A DNA stretch of 47,711 bases, taken from positions 1 to 47,711 of the forward strand of contig JAGZWV010000009.1 in assembly GCA_018378775.1 (NCBI GenBank), in the 5' to 3' direction. The position numbers and the translations under genes were made by a program. The notes below the pieces were generated by a model. It was not told the origin of the DNA and did not search any database. It saw only the letters and a program-made list of their open reading frames with translations. This DNA comes from Collinsella sp. GTDB lineage: Bacteria; Actinomycetota; Coriobacteriia; Coriobacteriales; Coriobacteriaceae. Shown here piece by piece: positions 24,662 through 32,648 of this stretch (the first letter of the stretch is position 1; each line of letters starts with the position of its first letter).

Positions 24662-24917
24662 CCACCAACATCACCACAAAGGTGCCTGTCCCCAATGTGG
24701 TGGTTTGGAACATGTGGACGAAACAGGTTTGAAACACGGGTTTTGCATGTCAGGCACTCAAAAACGCTTCTACCTGCATCGTAATCAAAACGAAACATCT
24801 GCTCGTCGGCTTATGCGAAACTTTGCTGCAACAGTGCGATATTATCCATACTCGATAAAGTTCGCGGCGCATAGGGTGCCGCGACCAACATTTTCGTTTC
24901 CCATCATTGGAGGAAGC
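24661..24917 (+). promoter_or_regulatory. Leader region of gdhA with hairpins
   Basis: About 255 bases without a gene. Just after the DUF3343 stop, ACCACC-A-ACAT (24661-24671) pairs with ATGTGGTGGT (24695-24704), an imperfect hairpin whose loop carries AAAGGTGCCTGTCCCC. GTGCCTG (24682-24688) recurs inverted as CAGGCAC (24751-24757). Nearer the gene, TCGCGGC (24862-24868) pairs with GCCGCGA (24878-24884) around 9 bases, followed by TTTTCG. These could be a terminator for mobA and a regulated gdhA leader; no known riboswitch was recognised. Confidence 0.4.
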
Positions 24918-26273
24918 ATGAGCTACACGCAGAAAGTTCTCGAAGAGCTCAAGGCCCGCTATCCCGAGCAGCCTGAGTTCATCCAGGCCGCGACCGAGAT
25001 CCTCGGCACCATCCAGCCGGCGCTCGACGCCCACCCCGAGTACGAGGAGGCCGCCCTGCTGGAGCGCCTCGTCGAGCCCGAGCGCATCGTCATGTTCCGT
25101 GTTCCCTGGGTCGACGACCAGGGCAAGGTTCAGGTCAACCGCGGCTACCGTGTCGAGTTCAACTCTGCCATTGGACCCTACAAGGGCGGCCTGCGCTTTA
25201 ACCCGACGGTCACCCTGGGTATGCTCAAGTTCCTGGGCCTGGAGCAGATCCTCAAGAACAGCCTGACCACCCTTCCCATGGGCGGCGGCAAGGGCGGCTC
25301 CGACTTTGACCCCAAGGGCAAGTCCAACAACGAGATCATGCACTTCTGCCAGTCCTTCATGACCGAGCTCTATCGCCACATCGGCCCCAACACCGACGTT
25401 CCCGCCGGCGACCTGGGCGTTGGCGGCCGCGAGGTTGCCTACCTGTTCGGTCAGTACAAGCGCCTGACCAACGAGTGGACCGGCGTCCTCACCGGCAAGG
25501 GCCTCTCCTTTGGCGGCTCGCTCGCCCGTACCGAGGCCACCGGCTACGGCCTGGCCTACTTTGTGGACGAGTACCTCAAGAGCCGCGGCGACTCCTTCGA
25601 GGGCAAGAACGTCGTCGTTCATGGCTCCGGCAACGTCGCCATCTACGCTGTTCAGAAGGTCGCCCAGCTCGGCGGCAAGGTGCTCGCCTGCTCCGATACT
25701 CACGGCTGGGTCGAGGATCCCGACGGCATCGACTACACCGTGCTCGAGCACGTCTACAACAAGAAGCGCTCCGGCCACGACAAGGGCGTTACGCTCGCTA
25801 TGTACGTTGACGAGAAGCCCAACGCCGTGTGGCACGAGGGCGACGGCCGTGGCGTTTGGCAGCTGCCCTGCGACATCGCGCTGCCCTGCGCTCGCGAGAA
25901 CACGCTGCTGCTCGAGGACGCCCAGGCGCTCGTCGCCAACGGCTGCAAGGTGGTCGGCGAGGGCGCGAACATGCCCACGACCATCGAGGCCACGACTTAC
26001 TTCCAGGAGAACGGCGTTGCCTTTATGCCCGGTAAGGCTGCCAACGCCGGCGGCGTGCTCGTGTCCGGCCTGGAGATGAGCCAGAACGCTGAGCACCTGT
26101 CCTGGACCTTCGAGGAGGTCGACGGCAAGCTCGAGCAGCTCATGCGCGGCATGTTCCACAACGTGGACGACACCGCCAAGGAGTACGGCCAGGAGGGCAA
26201 CTTTGTCATGGGCGCTAACATCGCCGGCTTCCTGAAGGTCGCCGACGCTATGCTCGCCCAGGGCGTCTGCTAG
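24918..26273 (+). CDS. gdhA: NADP-type glutamate dehydrogenase
   Basis: A 451-residue hexameric-type glutamate dehydrogenase, converting 2-oxoglutarate and ammonium to glutamate. Landmarks: PYKGGLRFNPTVTLGMLKFL for substrate binding; LPMGGGKGGSDFDPKGKS with the catalytic lysine; PAGDLGVGGREVAYLFGQY; and the Rossmann loop VVHGSGNVAIYAVQK. Length and motifs match E. coli GdhA (447), which uses NADPH. ATG 24918 with GGAGGAAGC is chosen; the upstream open frame has no family similarity. A strong terminator follows. Transcription appears separate from the selenium cluster. Confidence 0.96.
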   Translation: MSYTQKVLEELKARYPEQPEFIQAATEILGTIQPALDAHPEYEEAALLERLVEPERIVMFRVPWVDDQGKVQVNRGYRVEFNSAIGPYKGGLRFNPTVTLGMLKFLGLEQILKNSLTTLPMGGGKGGSDFDPKGKSNNEIMHFCQSFMTELYRHIGPNTDVPAGDLGVGGREVAYLFGQYKRLTNEWTGVLTGKGLSFGGSLARTEATGYGLAYFVDEYLKSRGDSFEGKNVVVHGSGNVAIYAVQKVAQLGGKVLACSDTHGWVEDPDGIDYTVLEHVYNKKRSGHDKGVTLAMYVDEKPNAVWHEGDGRGVWQLPCDIALPCARENTLLLEDAQALVANGCKVVGEGANMPTTIEATTYFQENGVAFMPGKAANAGGVLVSGLEMSQNAEHLSWTFEEVDGKLEQLMRGMFHNVDDTAKEYGQEGNFVMGANIAGFLKVADAMLAQGVC

Positions 26274-26300
26274 GTCTTCGCTCTACATAGCATGTGTTAA

Positions 26301-26332
26301 GGCTCCCAGCCATTCCGGCTGGGAGCCTTTTT
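26301..26332 (+). terminator. Rho-independent terminator after gdhA
   Basis: A 10-bp perfect stem (26301-26310 GGCTCCCAGC with 26318-26327), a 7-base loop, then TTTTT. Confidence 0.92.
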
Positions 26333-26350
26333 CTATCCCGGAGGACTCCT

Positions 26351-26425
26351 CATAACTTGCGGTGAAATACGGACTGTTTAGCGCCCCAGAACGGCTAATC
26401 AGTCCGTATATCACCGCAAGTTATG
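26351..26425. repeat. Palindromic repeat, TTGCGGTGAAATA family, copy 3
   Basis: Left arm 26351-26375 (CATAACTTGCGGTGAAATAC...) pairs with right arm 26401-26425 over 25 bases, with a single A-A mismatch in GAAATAC/GTATATC. The centre contains TTAGC/GCTAA. It follows the gdhA terminator. Arm sequence ACGGACTGTTT is shared with copy 4 near 38679, including the same mismatch in the same orientation. Confidence 0.88.
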
Positions 26426-26504
26426 TATGGGTGGGTGGATTTTGTCCTAAAACGGTGTGCGGCCCCTCGTTTGGTACACTTAAACGTACTGGACAAGTGG
26501 AGAG

Positions 26505-27419
26505 ATGGGGGAGAACGTGCTCAAGTTCGGTACCTACGTCCGTGTTGGAAACGCGGCCGAAGCCTATGAGCTCTTACAGAAGAACCGCAACAACAAGATT
26601 GTGGGCGGCGGCATCTGGATGCGCCTTGGTTCGCGTCGCGCGGCGACGGCGATTGACCTTTCGGCCTGCGGACTCGATCAGATCGAGGAGACCGAGACCG
26701 AGTTTCGCATCGGTGCCATGTGTACCCTGCGCCAGCTCGAGCGCCATGCCGAGCTCAACGCGCTTGTCAACCATGTCTTTGAGTTCGCCGTCCACGATAT
26801 CGTGGGCGTGCAGCTGCGCAATACCGCCACGGTGGGCGGCAGCATCTACGGTCGCTTTGGCTTCTCGGACGTTCTCTCCGCCTTTCTCGCGCTCGATTCC
26901 TATGTTGAGCTGACGGGCGCCGGCCGCGTGCCGCTCGCGGAGTTCGTGGACATGGGCTACGTGCGTGACGTGATCGAGCACGTCGTAGTCGTCAAGCACG
27001 ATTACCGTGCGAGCTACGAGGCCGTGCGCAAGGCCGCGACGGACTTCCCCTCGCTGAACGTCACCGCCGCCTGGTGGGACAACAGCTGGCATGTCACCGT
27101 GGGCGCCCGCCCGCTGCGCGCGACCTTGCTGCAGGGCGAGTCGTGTGGCCTGGTGAACGAGCGGCCTTCCGAGGACGAGCTTCGCGCCCTGGCCGCGTCC
27201 GTACGCGCACTGAGCTATGGCACCAACCTGTGGGGCTCGGCTGACTACCGCCGCCGCATCTCGGCACCGTTGGCGATTCAGGCCGTGCGCCGCGCCGCCG
27301 GCATCGAGCTTTCTGCCGCGCTTGCCCGCGAGCTCGAGACCGTGCAGATCCCTAAGTTCGCCACGGACGAGTATTCCTGCCGCCGCGTGCCCGGCGTCGA
27401 TTCTAGCGAGGTGCGCTAA
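26505..27419 (+). CDS. FAD-binding subunit of a molybdenum hydroxylase (xanthine dehydrogenase family)
   Basis: A 304-residue FAD-binding subunit (CoxM/XdhB type). The N-terminal FAD loop appears as KIVGGGIWMRL. GVQLRNTATVGGSIYGRFGF corresponds to the conserved 'iRN.aTvGGni' FAD-contact block. It passes electrons from the iron-sulfur clusters of the partner encoded immediately downstream to NAD or another acceptor. Start ATG 26505 directly abuts GGAGAG, which is unusually close; GTG 26517, preceded by GGGGGAG, is an in-frame alternative. The stop overlaps the next start by one base. A copy of the TTGCGGTG palindrome lies 80 bases upstream. Confidence 0.85.
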   Translation: MGENVLKFGTYVRVGNAAEAYELLQKNRNNKIVGGGIWMRLGSRRAATAIDLSACGLDQIEETETEFRIGAMCTLRQLERHAELNALVNHVFEFAVHDIVGVQLRNTATVGGSIYGRFGFSDVLSAFLALDSYVELTGAGRVPLAEFVDMGYVRDVIEHVVVVKHDYRASYEAVRKAATDFPSLNVTAAWWDNSWHVTVGARPLRATLLQGESCGLVNERPSEDELRALAASVRALSYGTNLWGSADYRRRISAPLAIQAVRRAAGIELSAALARELETVQIPKFATDEYSCRRVPGVDSSEVR

Positions 27420-30250
27420 TGGCTGCCAAACTCATCGATCTTTCCTTTACGCTCAACGGCCGTAAGGTCAAGGTTCAGATTGCCCCCGACACCATGCTCT
27501 TTGCGCTGTTGCGCGAGCAGGGTTGCGCGTCGGTGCGCTGCGCCTGCGAGACCACCAACTGCGGCCTGTGCACGGTGTGGCTCGACGGCGACCCGGTGCT
27601 GAGCTGCTCGGTTCCCGCCGCCCGTGTTGAGGGCCGCTCCATCACCACACTCGAGGGTCTCAAGGCCGAGTCTGAGGCGCTGACCCGCGCAATGGCTGCC
27701 GAAGGCGCCGAGCAGTGCGGTTTTTGCGCTCCCGGCCTCATCATGAACGTGCTGGCGCTTGCCCGCGCTGCCAAGGAGGACCCGAGCCTCGTCGCCACGC
27801 GCGAGGAGCTCTCGCGCCAGCTCGCCGGCAACCTCTGCCGTTGCAGCGGCTACGAGAGCCAGCTGCGCGCCATCGTGCGCTTCCTCAACGAGTCCGGCGT
27901 GCAGGTGGGCTTTGAGATGCCCGAGCTGCCGGTCAACGATACGAGCTCCGACGGTGTCGCGTACAAGCAGATCACCCACAAGCAGCCCAAGAAGGACTCG
28001 AAGGCGCTGCTCGAGGGCCGTCCCGTCTACACGGGCGACCTGGTGCCCGCCGGCGCCCTGATCGTCAAGCTCAAGCGTAGCCCCTATGCCCGCGCCAAGA
28101 TCCGCTCCATCGATACGTCGCGCGCCCTGAAGGTGCCCGGCGTGGTGGGCGTCTACACCTACGAGGACGTGCCCAAGCGTCGCTTTACCATTGCCGGCCA
28201 GAGTTATCCGCAGCCGAGTCCCTACGACCGCCTGATTCTCGAGAACCTGGTGCGCTACCAAAACGAGGAGGTGGCGATCGTCGCCGCCGAGACCGAGGAG
28301 GCCGCCGACAAGGCGCTCAAGCTCATCAAGGTCGACTACGAGGTGCTTGAGCCGCTGCTCGACTTTACCCAGGCACTCGATAACGACATCGTGGTCCACC
28401 CCGAGGGCGACGTGACCTTTATGTTCCCGCAGGGCGGCGATGTTTCGCGCAACCTGGTCTGCAGCGGTACCAGCGATTTTGGCGATCTTGATGAGGCCTT
28501 CGCCCAGAGTGACATCGTCTTCACCCGCACCTACACCAGCCAAGCCACGCAGACCGCGCCCATGGAGACCTTCCGCGCTTTCGCGACGACCGACGCGTTC
28601 GGGCGCATCTCGGTGACCACCTCCACACAGGTGCCCTTCCACGTGCGCCGCATGGTCGCTCAGTCGCTCGACATTCCTCAGTCGCAGGTGCAGGTCATTA
28701 AGCCGCGCATCGGCGGCGGCTTTGGCTCCAAGCAGACGGGCTGCTGCGAGATCTTCGTGGCGTTCGTCACCCAGCAGACCGGCCGTCCGAGCTATTGCTG
28801 CTACACCCGCGAGGAGACCATCACCGCGGGCAACTCGCGTCACCAGATGCAGATGACCGTTAAGCTAGGCGCCATGAACGACGGCACCATTACAGCCATC
28901 GACCTGCATACGCTGTCCAACGCCGGCGCCTATGGCGAGCATGCCACCACGACGATCGGCCTCTCGGGTCACAAGAGCCTGCCCATCTACAACCACGTGA
29001 AGGCGAGCCGCTTTAGCTGGGACGCCGTCTACACCAACACCAACCGCGGCGGCGCGTATCGCGGCTACGGTGCCACCCAGGGCCAGTTTGCCGTGGAGAG
29101 CGCCGTCAACGAGCTCGCCGACATGCTGCACATGGATCCCGCCGACCTGCGCCTTAAGAACATCGTGCGCGAGGGCGAGATCATGCCGCAGTACTACAAC
29201 GAGAAACTCAACGCCTGCGCGCTCGACCGCTGCCTGCTGCGCGCAATGGACATGATCGGCTGGCGCGACAAGCCGCTGGCCGTTGACCTGGGCGATCGCG
29301 TGCGTGCTCTGGGCTGCGCGCTCACCATGCAGGGATCGGGCATTTCCAACGTGGATATCGCCGGCATCGACATGCGCCTGGAAGAGGATGGATTCATTAC
29401 CATCGGCACCGGCGCCACCGATAACGGCATGGGCGTCGACACGATCCTGGCGCAGATTGCCGCCGAGGAGCTGGGCGTTGAGAGCTCGCTTATCGTGGTG
29501 CGCGGCGTGGACACCGATGTGTCGCCGTTCGATGCCGGCTCGTACGCGAGCTCGGGCACGTACGTGACGGGCCTTGCCGCCAAGAACGCCGCGACCGAGC
29601 TGCGCGAGAAGATTTGCACCAAGGCTGCCCAGATGTGGGACGTTGACGCCGCCGACGTGGTCTTTGATGGCCAGTACGTGCGTCTGTCCGACGAGCGTGC
29701 CGCGCGCGAGCAGAATCGCTACCTCACGCTGCGCGACTTTGCCAACCTGTGCGTCAAGAACATCGCGGGCGGCGACGCGCTCACCTCGCACGCCTCTGCC
29801 TGCCTGCCCGTTTCGCCTCCGCCGTTTATGGCCGGCATTGTCGAGGTCGAGGTCGACAAGGCTACCGGCAAGGTGACTGTGGTGGACTATGCGGCGGCCG
29901 TGGACTGCGGCACCGTGATCAACGAGGCGCTCGCGCGCGTCCAGGCTGAGGGCGGCATTGCCCAGGGCATCGGCCATGCGCTCTACGAGATCGTCGAGCA
30001 CGACGACCGCGGCCGTCTGCGCACCGGCAACTTTATGAGCTACAAGCTACCCACGCGCCTGGATATCGGCAGCATACGCGTGGCCTTTGAGCCGAGCTAC
30101 GAGCCGACGGGTCCGTTTGGTGCCAAGTCGATCGGCGAGGTCGTCATCAACACGCCGCTCGCCGCCGTGGCCTCGGCCGTGGCACACGCCACCGGACATC
30201 AGGTACGCTCGCTGCCGATCACGCCCGAGAAGGCCCTGCTGGGGGAGTAG
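27419..30250 (+). CDS. Molybdenum hydroxylase, fused [2Fe-2S] and molybdopterin subunits
   Basis: A 943-residue fusion. Residues 1 to about 160 are the iron-sulfur part: a plant-type [2Fe-2S] (CACETTNCGLC ... C) and a second cluster (CGFCAPG and GNLCRCSGY). Residues from about 190 are the Moco part: PVYTGDLVPAGALIVKL, PRIGGGFGSKQTG, AYRGYGATQGQ, and GPFGAKSIGEVVINTPLAAV, where Glu is the expected catalytic base. Substrate could be xanthine or another purine or N-heterocycle; it cannot be fixed from sequence. Fusion of the small and large subunits is seen in anaerobes. Given the neighbouring selenium genes it might be one of the hydroxylases with labile selenium, but nothing in the sequence proves that. 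A terminator follows at 30280. Confidence 0.88.
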   Translation: MAAKLIDLSFTLNGRKVKVQIAPDTMLFALLREQGCASVRCACETTNCGLCTVWLDGDPVLSCSVPAARVEGRSITTLEGLKAESEALTRAMAAEGAEQCGFCAPGLIMNVLALARAAKEDPSLVATREELSRQLAGNLCRCSGYESQLRAIVRFLNESGVQVGFEMPELPVNDTSSDGVAYKQITHKQPKKDSKALLEGRPVYTGDLVPAGALIVKLKRSPYARAKIRSIDTSRALKVPGVVGVYTYEDVPKRRFTIAGQSYPQPSPYDRLILENLVRYQNEEVAIVAAETEEAADKALKLIKVDYEVLEPLLDFTQALDNDIVVHPEGDVTFMFPQGGDVSRNLVCSGTSDFGDLDEAFAQSDIVFTRTYTSQATQTAPMETFRAFATTDAFGRISVTTSTQVPFHVRRMVAQSLDIPQSQVQVIKPRIGGGFGSKQTGCCEIFVAFVTQQTGRPSYCCYTREETITAGNSRHQMQMTVKLGAMNDGTITAIDLHTLSNAGAYGEHATTTIGLSGHKSLPIYNHVKASRFSWDAVYTNTNRGGAYRGYGATQGQFAVESAVNELADMLHMDPADLRLKNIVREGEIMPQYYNEKLNACALDRCLLRAMDMIGWRDKPLAVDLGDRVRALGCALTMQGSGISNVDIAGIDMRLEEDGFITIGTGATDNGMGVDTILAQIAAEELGVESSLIVVRGVDTDVSPFDAGSYASSGTYVTGLAAKNAATELREKICTKAAQMWDVDAADVVFDGQYVRLSDERAAREQNRYLTLRDFANLCVKNIAGGDALTSHASACLPVSPPPFMAGIVEVEVDKATGKVTVVDYAAAVDCGTVINEALARVQAEGGIAQGIGHALYEIVEHDDRGRLRTGNFMSYKLPTRLDIGSIRVAFEPSYEPTGPFGAKSIGEVVINTPLAAVASAVAHATGHQVRSLPITPEKALLGE

Positions 30251-30279
30251 CTGGTCAGCGAGCAAGTCGTAATGGGCGG

Positions 30280-30304
30280 GGCGGGACAACTCGTCCCGCC
30301 TTTT
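30280..30304 (+). terminator. Rho-independent terminator after the molybdenum hydroxylase
   Basis: An 8-bp perfect stem (30280-30287 GGCGGGAC with 30293-30300), 5-base loop AACTC, then TTTT. Confidence 0.88.
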
Positions 30305-30390
30305 GCACTCGTGGTGAGGTCGTGAGCCTGTAAAAGGTGTGCGTGCGCTTGCCGCTTGTATCTGCTATCATTCCTAGTCTGTGCGCTCAT

Positions 30391-30474
30391 GCGGGCGTGG
30401 CGGAATTGGTAGACGCGCCAGATTTAGGTTCTGGTGGGATTCCCGTGAAGGTTCGAGTCCTTTCGCCCGCACCA
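30391..30474 (+). tRNA. tRNA-Leu (anticodon TAG)
   Basis: An 84-base class II tRNA with encoded CCA. Acceptor GCGGGCG pairs with CGCCCGC. Anticodon stem CCAGA/TCTGG encloses TTTAGGT, with TAG at 30425-30427. A variable arm (TGGGATTCCCG) and T loop GTTCGAGTCC are typical of leucine tRNA. It lies 90 bases ahead of tig. Confidence 0.97.
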
Positions 30475-30564
30475 ACGCACCCGCGTCGGCTTATGCCCTC
30501 GCGACGCTTATTGCATAAAGGTACCAGCACCTCAGATAAGCTGGGCAGTATGAGGAGGAACGTG

Positions 30565-31863
30565 TTGAACATCACCGCTTCTGACGTCAAGGACGCCAAG
30601 CTCACCGCTACGGTCACCATCCCGGCCGCCGACGTCGACGCCGCGATCAAGAAGGCCTACAAGGACACCGCCAAGAAGTACCGCTTCCCGGGCTTCCGCG
30701 CCGGCAAGGCTCCCCGTCCGGTCATCGACTCCGCTCTTGGCGCCGAGGCTACTCTCGCTCAGGCCACCAACGACCTGATCGCCGCCAACGAGCCCGCCGT
30801 CCTCAACGAGCTGGACATCGTCCCCACCAAGAACGGTGACTACAAGGACCTCGACCTCGCCAAGGATCACGAGGACTACACCTACACCGTCGAGTTCTCC
30901 CTGCGTCCCGCTGCTGAGCTCTCCTCCTTCGACGCTGTCGAGATCGAGATGCCCCCTGCGGAGGTCACCGAGTCCGAGATCAACAACCAGGTCGAGATGC
31001 TCCTCAACTACCGTGCCACCTTCGAGGACGTCGAGGGCCGCGCCGTCGAGGCCGAGGACTACGTCACCGTCGACCTCAAGGCCGTCGAGAACGCCGACAA
31101 CTTCGCCGCTGAGGGCCGCATGCTCATCGCCGGTAGTGACAGCAACCCCAAGGAGTTCAACGAGGCCCTGATCGGCGCCAATGTTGACGACGTCAAGACC
31201 GTCACCTGGACCGACGAGGTCGAGGAGGGCGAGGAGGCCGAGACCCACACCGTCGAGGTCACCGTCAAGGGCATCAAGGTCCGCAACACCCCCGAGCTCA
31301 CCGACGAGCTCGTCAAGTCCGACTTTGGCTTCGACAGCATCGACGCCATGCGCGACGCCATCAAGCTCGAGATCGAGCAGGACAAGGCTTCCCGCCTCCC
31401 GGCCGAGAAGGAGAACCGTTGCGTCTCCGCTCTCGCCGAGCGCCTGCAGCTCGACGAGATGGACGCCGACTACGAGCAGTCCGTCTTTGAGGAGCTTGGC
31501 CAGAACTTCCTGTCCAACCTCGCTGCCCGCGGCATGACGCTGGACACCTGGCTGCCCGCTTCCGGCCTGACCATGGAGCAGTTCATCGGTGACCTGCACA
31601 AGCAGGCCAACGACGTTGCCCGTGAGTCCCTGGCTCTCGACGCCCTTGCCCGCGAGCTCAAGATTGAGGTCACCGAGGACGACATCAACGCCGAGTTCGA
31701 GAAGGCCGGCGTCAAGGACGTCGAGGCTTCCAAGGCCGAGTTCATCGCCGATGGCCGCATGCCTGCCGTCCGTGAGTCCATCCGTCGCTCCAAGGCCGTC
31801 GACCACCTGGTCGAGAACGCCAAGGTGACCGAGGTCGACGAGACCGCCAAGGACGCCGAGTAA
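30565..31863 (+). CDS. tig: Trigger factor, ribosome-associated chaperone and prolyl isomerase
   Basis: About 432 residues. The N-terminal ribosome-binding domain has the signature FPGFRAGKAP. The middle FKBP-type domain spans roughly residues 150-240 (EDYVTVDLKAVE onward), and the C-terminal helical arms bind nascent chains. Start chosen is TTG 30565, six bases after AGGAGG (30553-30558), giving MNITASDVKDAKLTATV, the usual family beginning. GTG 30562 is possible; the upstream ATG at 30550 contains the ribosome binding site and is unlikely. It is followed by clpP and clpX, a common bacterial order linking folding and degradation. Confidence 0.93.
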   Translation: MNITASDVKDAKLTATVTIPAADVDAAIKKAYKDTAKKYRFPGFRAGKAPRPVIDSALGAEATLAQATNDLIAANEPAVLNELDIVPTKNGDYKDLDLAKDHEDYTYTVEFSLRPAAELSSFDAVEIEMPPAEVTESEINNQVEMLLNYRATFEDVEGRAVEAEDYVTVDLKAVENADNFAAEGRMLIAGSDSNPKEFNEALIGANVDDVKTVTWTDEVEEGEEAETHTVEVTVKGIKVRNTPELTDELVKSDFGFDSIDAMRDAIKLEIEQDKASRLPAEKENRCVSALAERLQLDEMDADYEQSVFEELGQNFLSNLAARGMTLDTWLPASGLTMEQFIGDLHKQANDVARESLALDALARELKIEVTEDDINAEFEKAGVKDVEASKAEFIADGRMPAVRESIRRSKAVDHLVENAKVTEVDETAKDAE

Positions 31864-31939
31864 TTCTCGCCACCTTGCCCGCGAGCGCATGCCTGCGCCC
31901 GTGATGGGGTAAAGTTATACACCGGTTATCCGGTTGCTT

Positions 31940-31984
31940 CGTACGGTGCCAGCCAATGCATAGCATGCGGGCACCGTACGTTTA
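31940..31984 (+). terminator. Hairpin between tig and clpP
   Basis: An 11-bp perfect stem CGTACGGTGCC (31940-31950) with 31970-31980, loop of 19 bases containing GCAT/ATGC, then TTTAT. The T-tract is short, so termination may be partial. Confidence 0.6.
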
Positions 31985-32026
31985 TCTAGAACCAATTTGG
32001 TCCGTAAGAGAGAAATGGAGATGCGT

Positions 32027-32647
32027 ATGATCGCTAAGTTCGATTCCGCCCTCGTGCCATACGTTATCGAGCAGACGCCGCGCGGCGAGCGCAGCTACGA
32101 TATCTATTCGCGCCTGCTCAACGACCGCATCATCTTCTTGGGCGAGGAGATTAACTCCGTCAGCGCCAACCTGGTCGTTGCCCAGCTGCTGCATCTTGAG
32201 AGCCAGGATGCCGAGAAGGATATCTCGCTTTACATCAATTCGCCCGGTGGCGAGGTCTACTCCGGCCTGGCGATTCTTGACACCATGAACTTCATTAAGC
32301 CGCAGGTCTCCACCATCTGCGTCGGTATGGCCGCGTCTATGGCCGCCGTGCTGCTTTCGGCCGGCGCCAAGGGCAAGCGCTTCTGCCTGCCGCACTCCAA
32401 GGTCATGATTCACCAGCCCAGCGGCGGTGCCCAGGGCCAGCAGACCGAGATCGAGATTGTGGCCGAGGAGATCAAGAAGACCCGTCGCGAGCTCAACCAG
32501 ATCCTGTCCGACGCCTCGGGCCAGCCCATCGAGAAGGTCCAGGCTGATACCGAGCGCGACAACTACCTGACCGCTGCCGAGGCCCTCGACTACGGCCTGA
32601 TCGACCGTATCGTCACCTCGCGCGACCTCGCTGCGAAGGACGCCTAG
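32027..32647 (+). CDS. clpP: ATP-dependent Clp protease proteolytic subunit
   Basis: About 206 residues. A serine protease that forms a double-ring barrel with ClpX. Catalytic residues are visible: Ser in GMAASMAAVLLSAG, His in LPHSKVMIHQPSGG, and Asp in QADTERDNYLTA. The N-terminus SALVPYVIEQTPRGERSYDI aligns with other ClpP. ATG 32027 is preferred because GGAG lies six bases upstream; in-frame ATGs at 32015 and 32021 are alternatives adding two to four residues. It ends one base before the clpX ATG, so the two are probably co-transcribed. Confidence 0.95.
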   Translation: MIAKFDSALVPYVIEQTPRGERSYDIYSRLLNDRIIFLGEEINSVSANLVVAQLLHLESQDAEKDISLYINSPGGEVYSGLAILDTMNFIKPQVSTICVGMAASMAAVLLSAGAKGKRFCLPHSKVMIHQPSGGAQGQQTEIEIVAEEIKKTRRELNQILSDASGQPIEKVQADTERDNYLTAAEALDYGLIDRIVTSRDLAAKDA

Positions 32648-32648
32648 G

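Noticed and set aside
27419..30250. Selenocysteine codon in the molybdenum hydroxylase
   Set aside because: No in-frame TGA; any selenium there would be non-Sec, labile selenium, which sequence cannot show.
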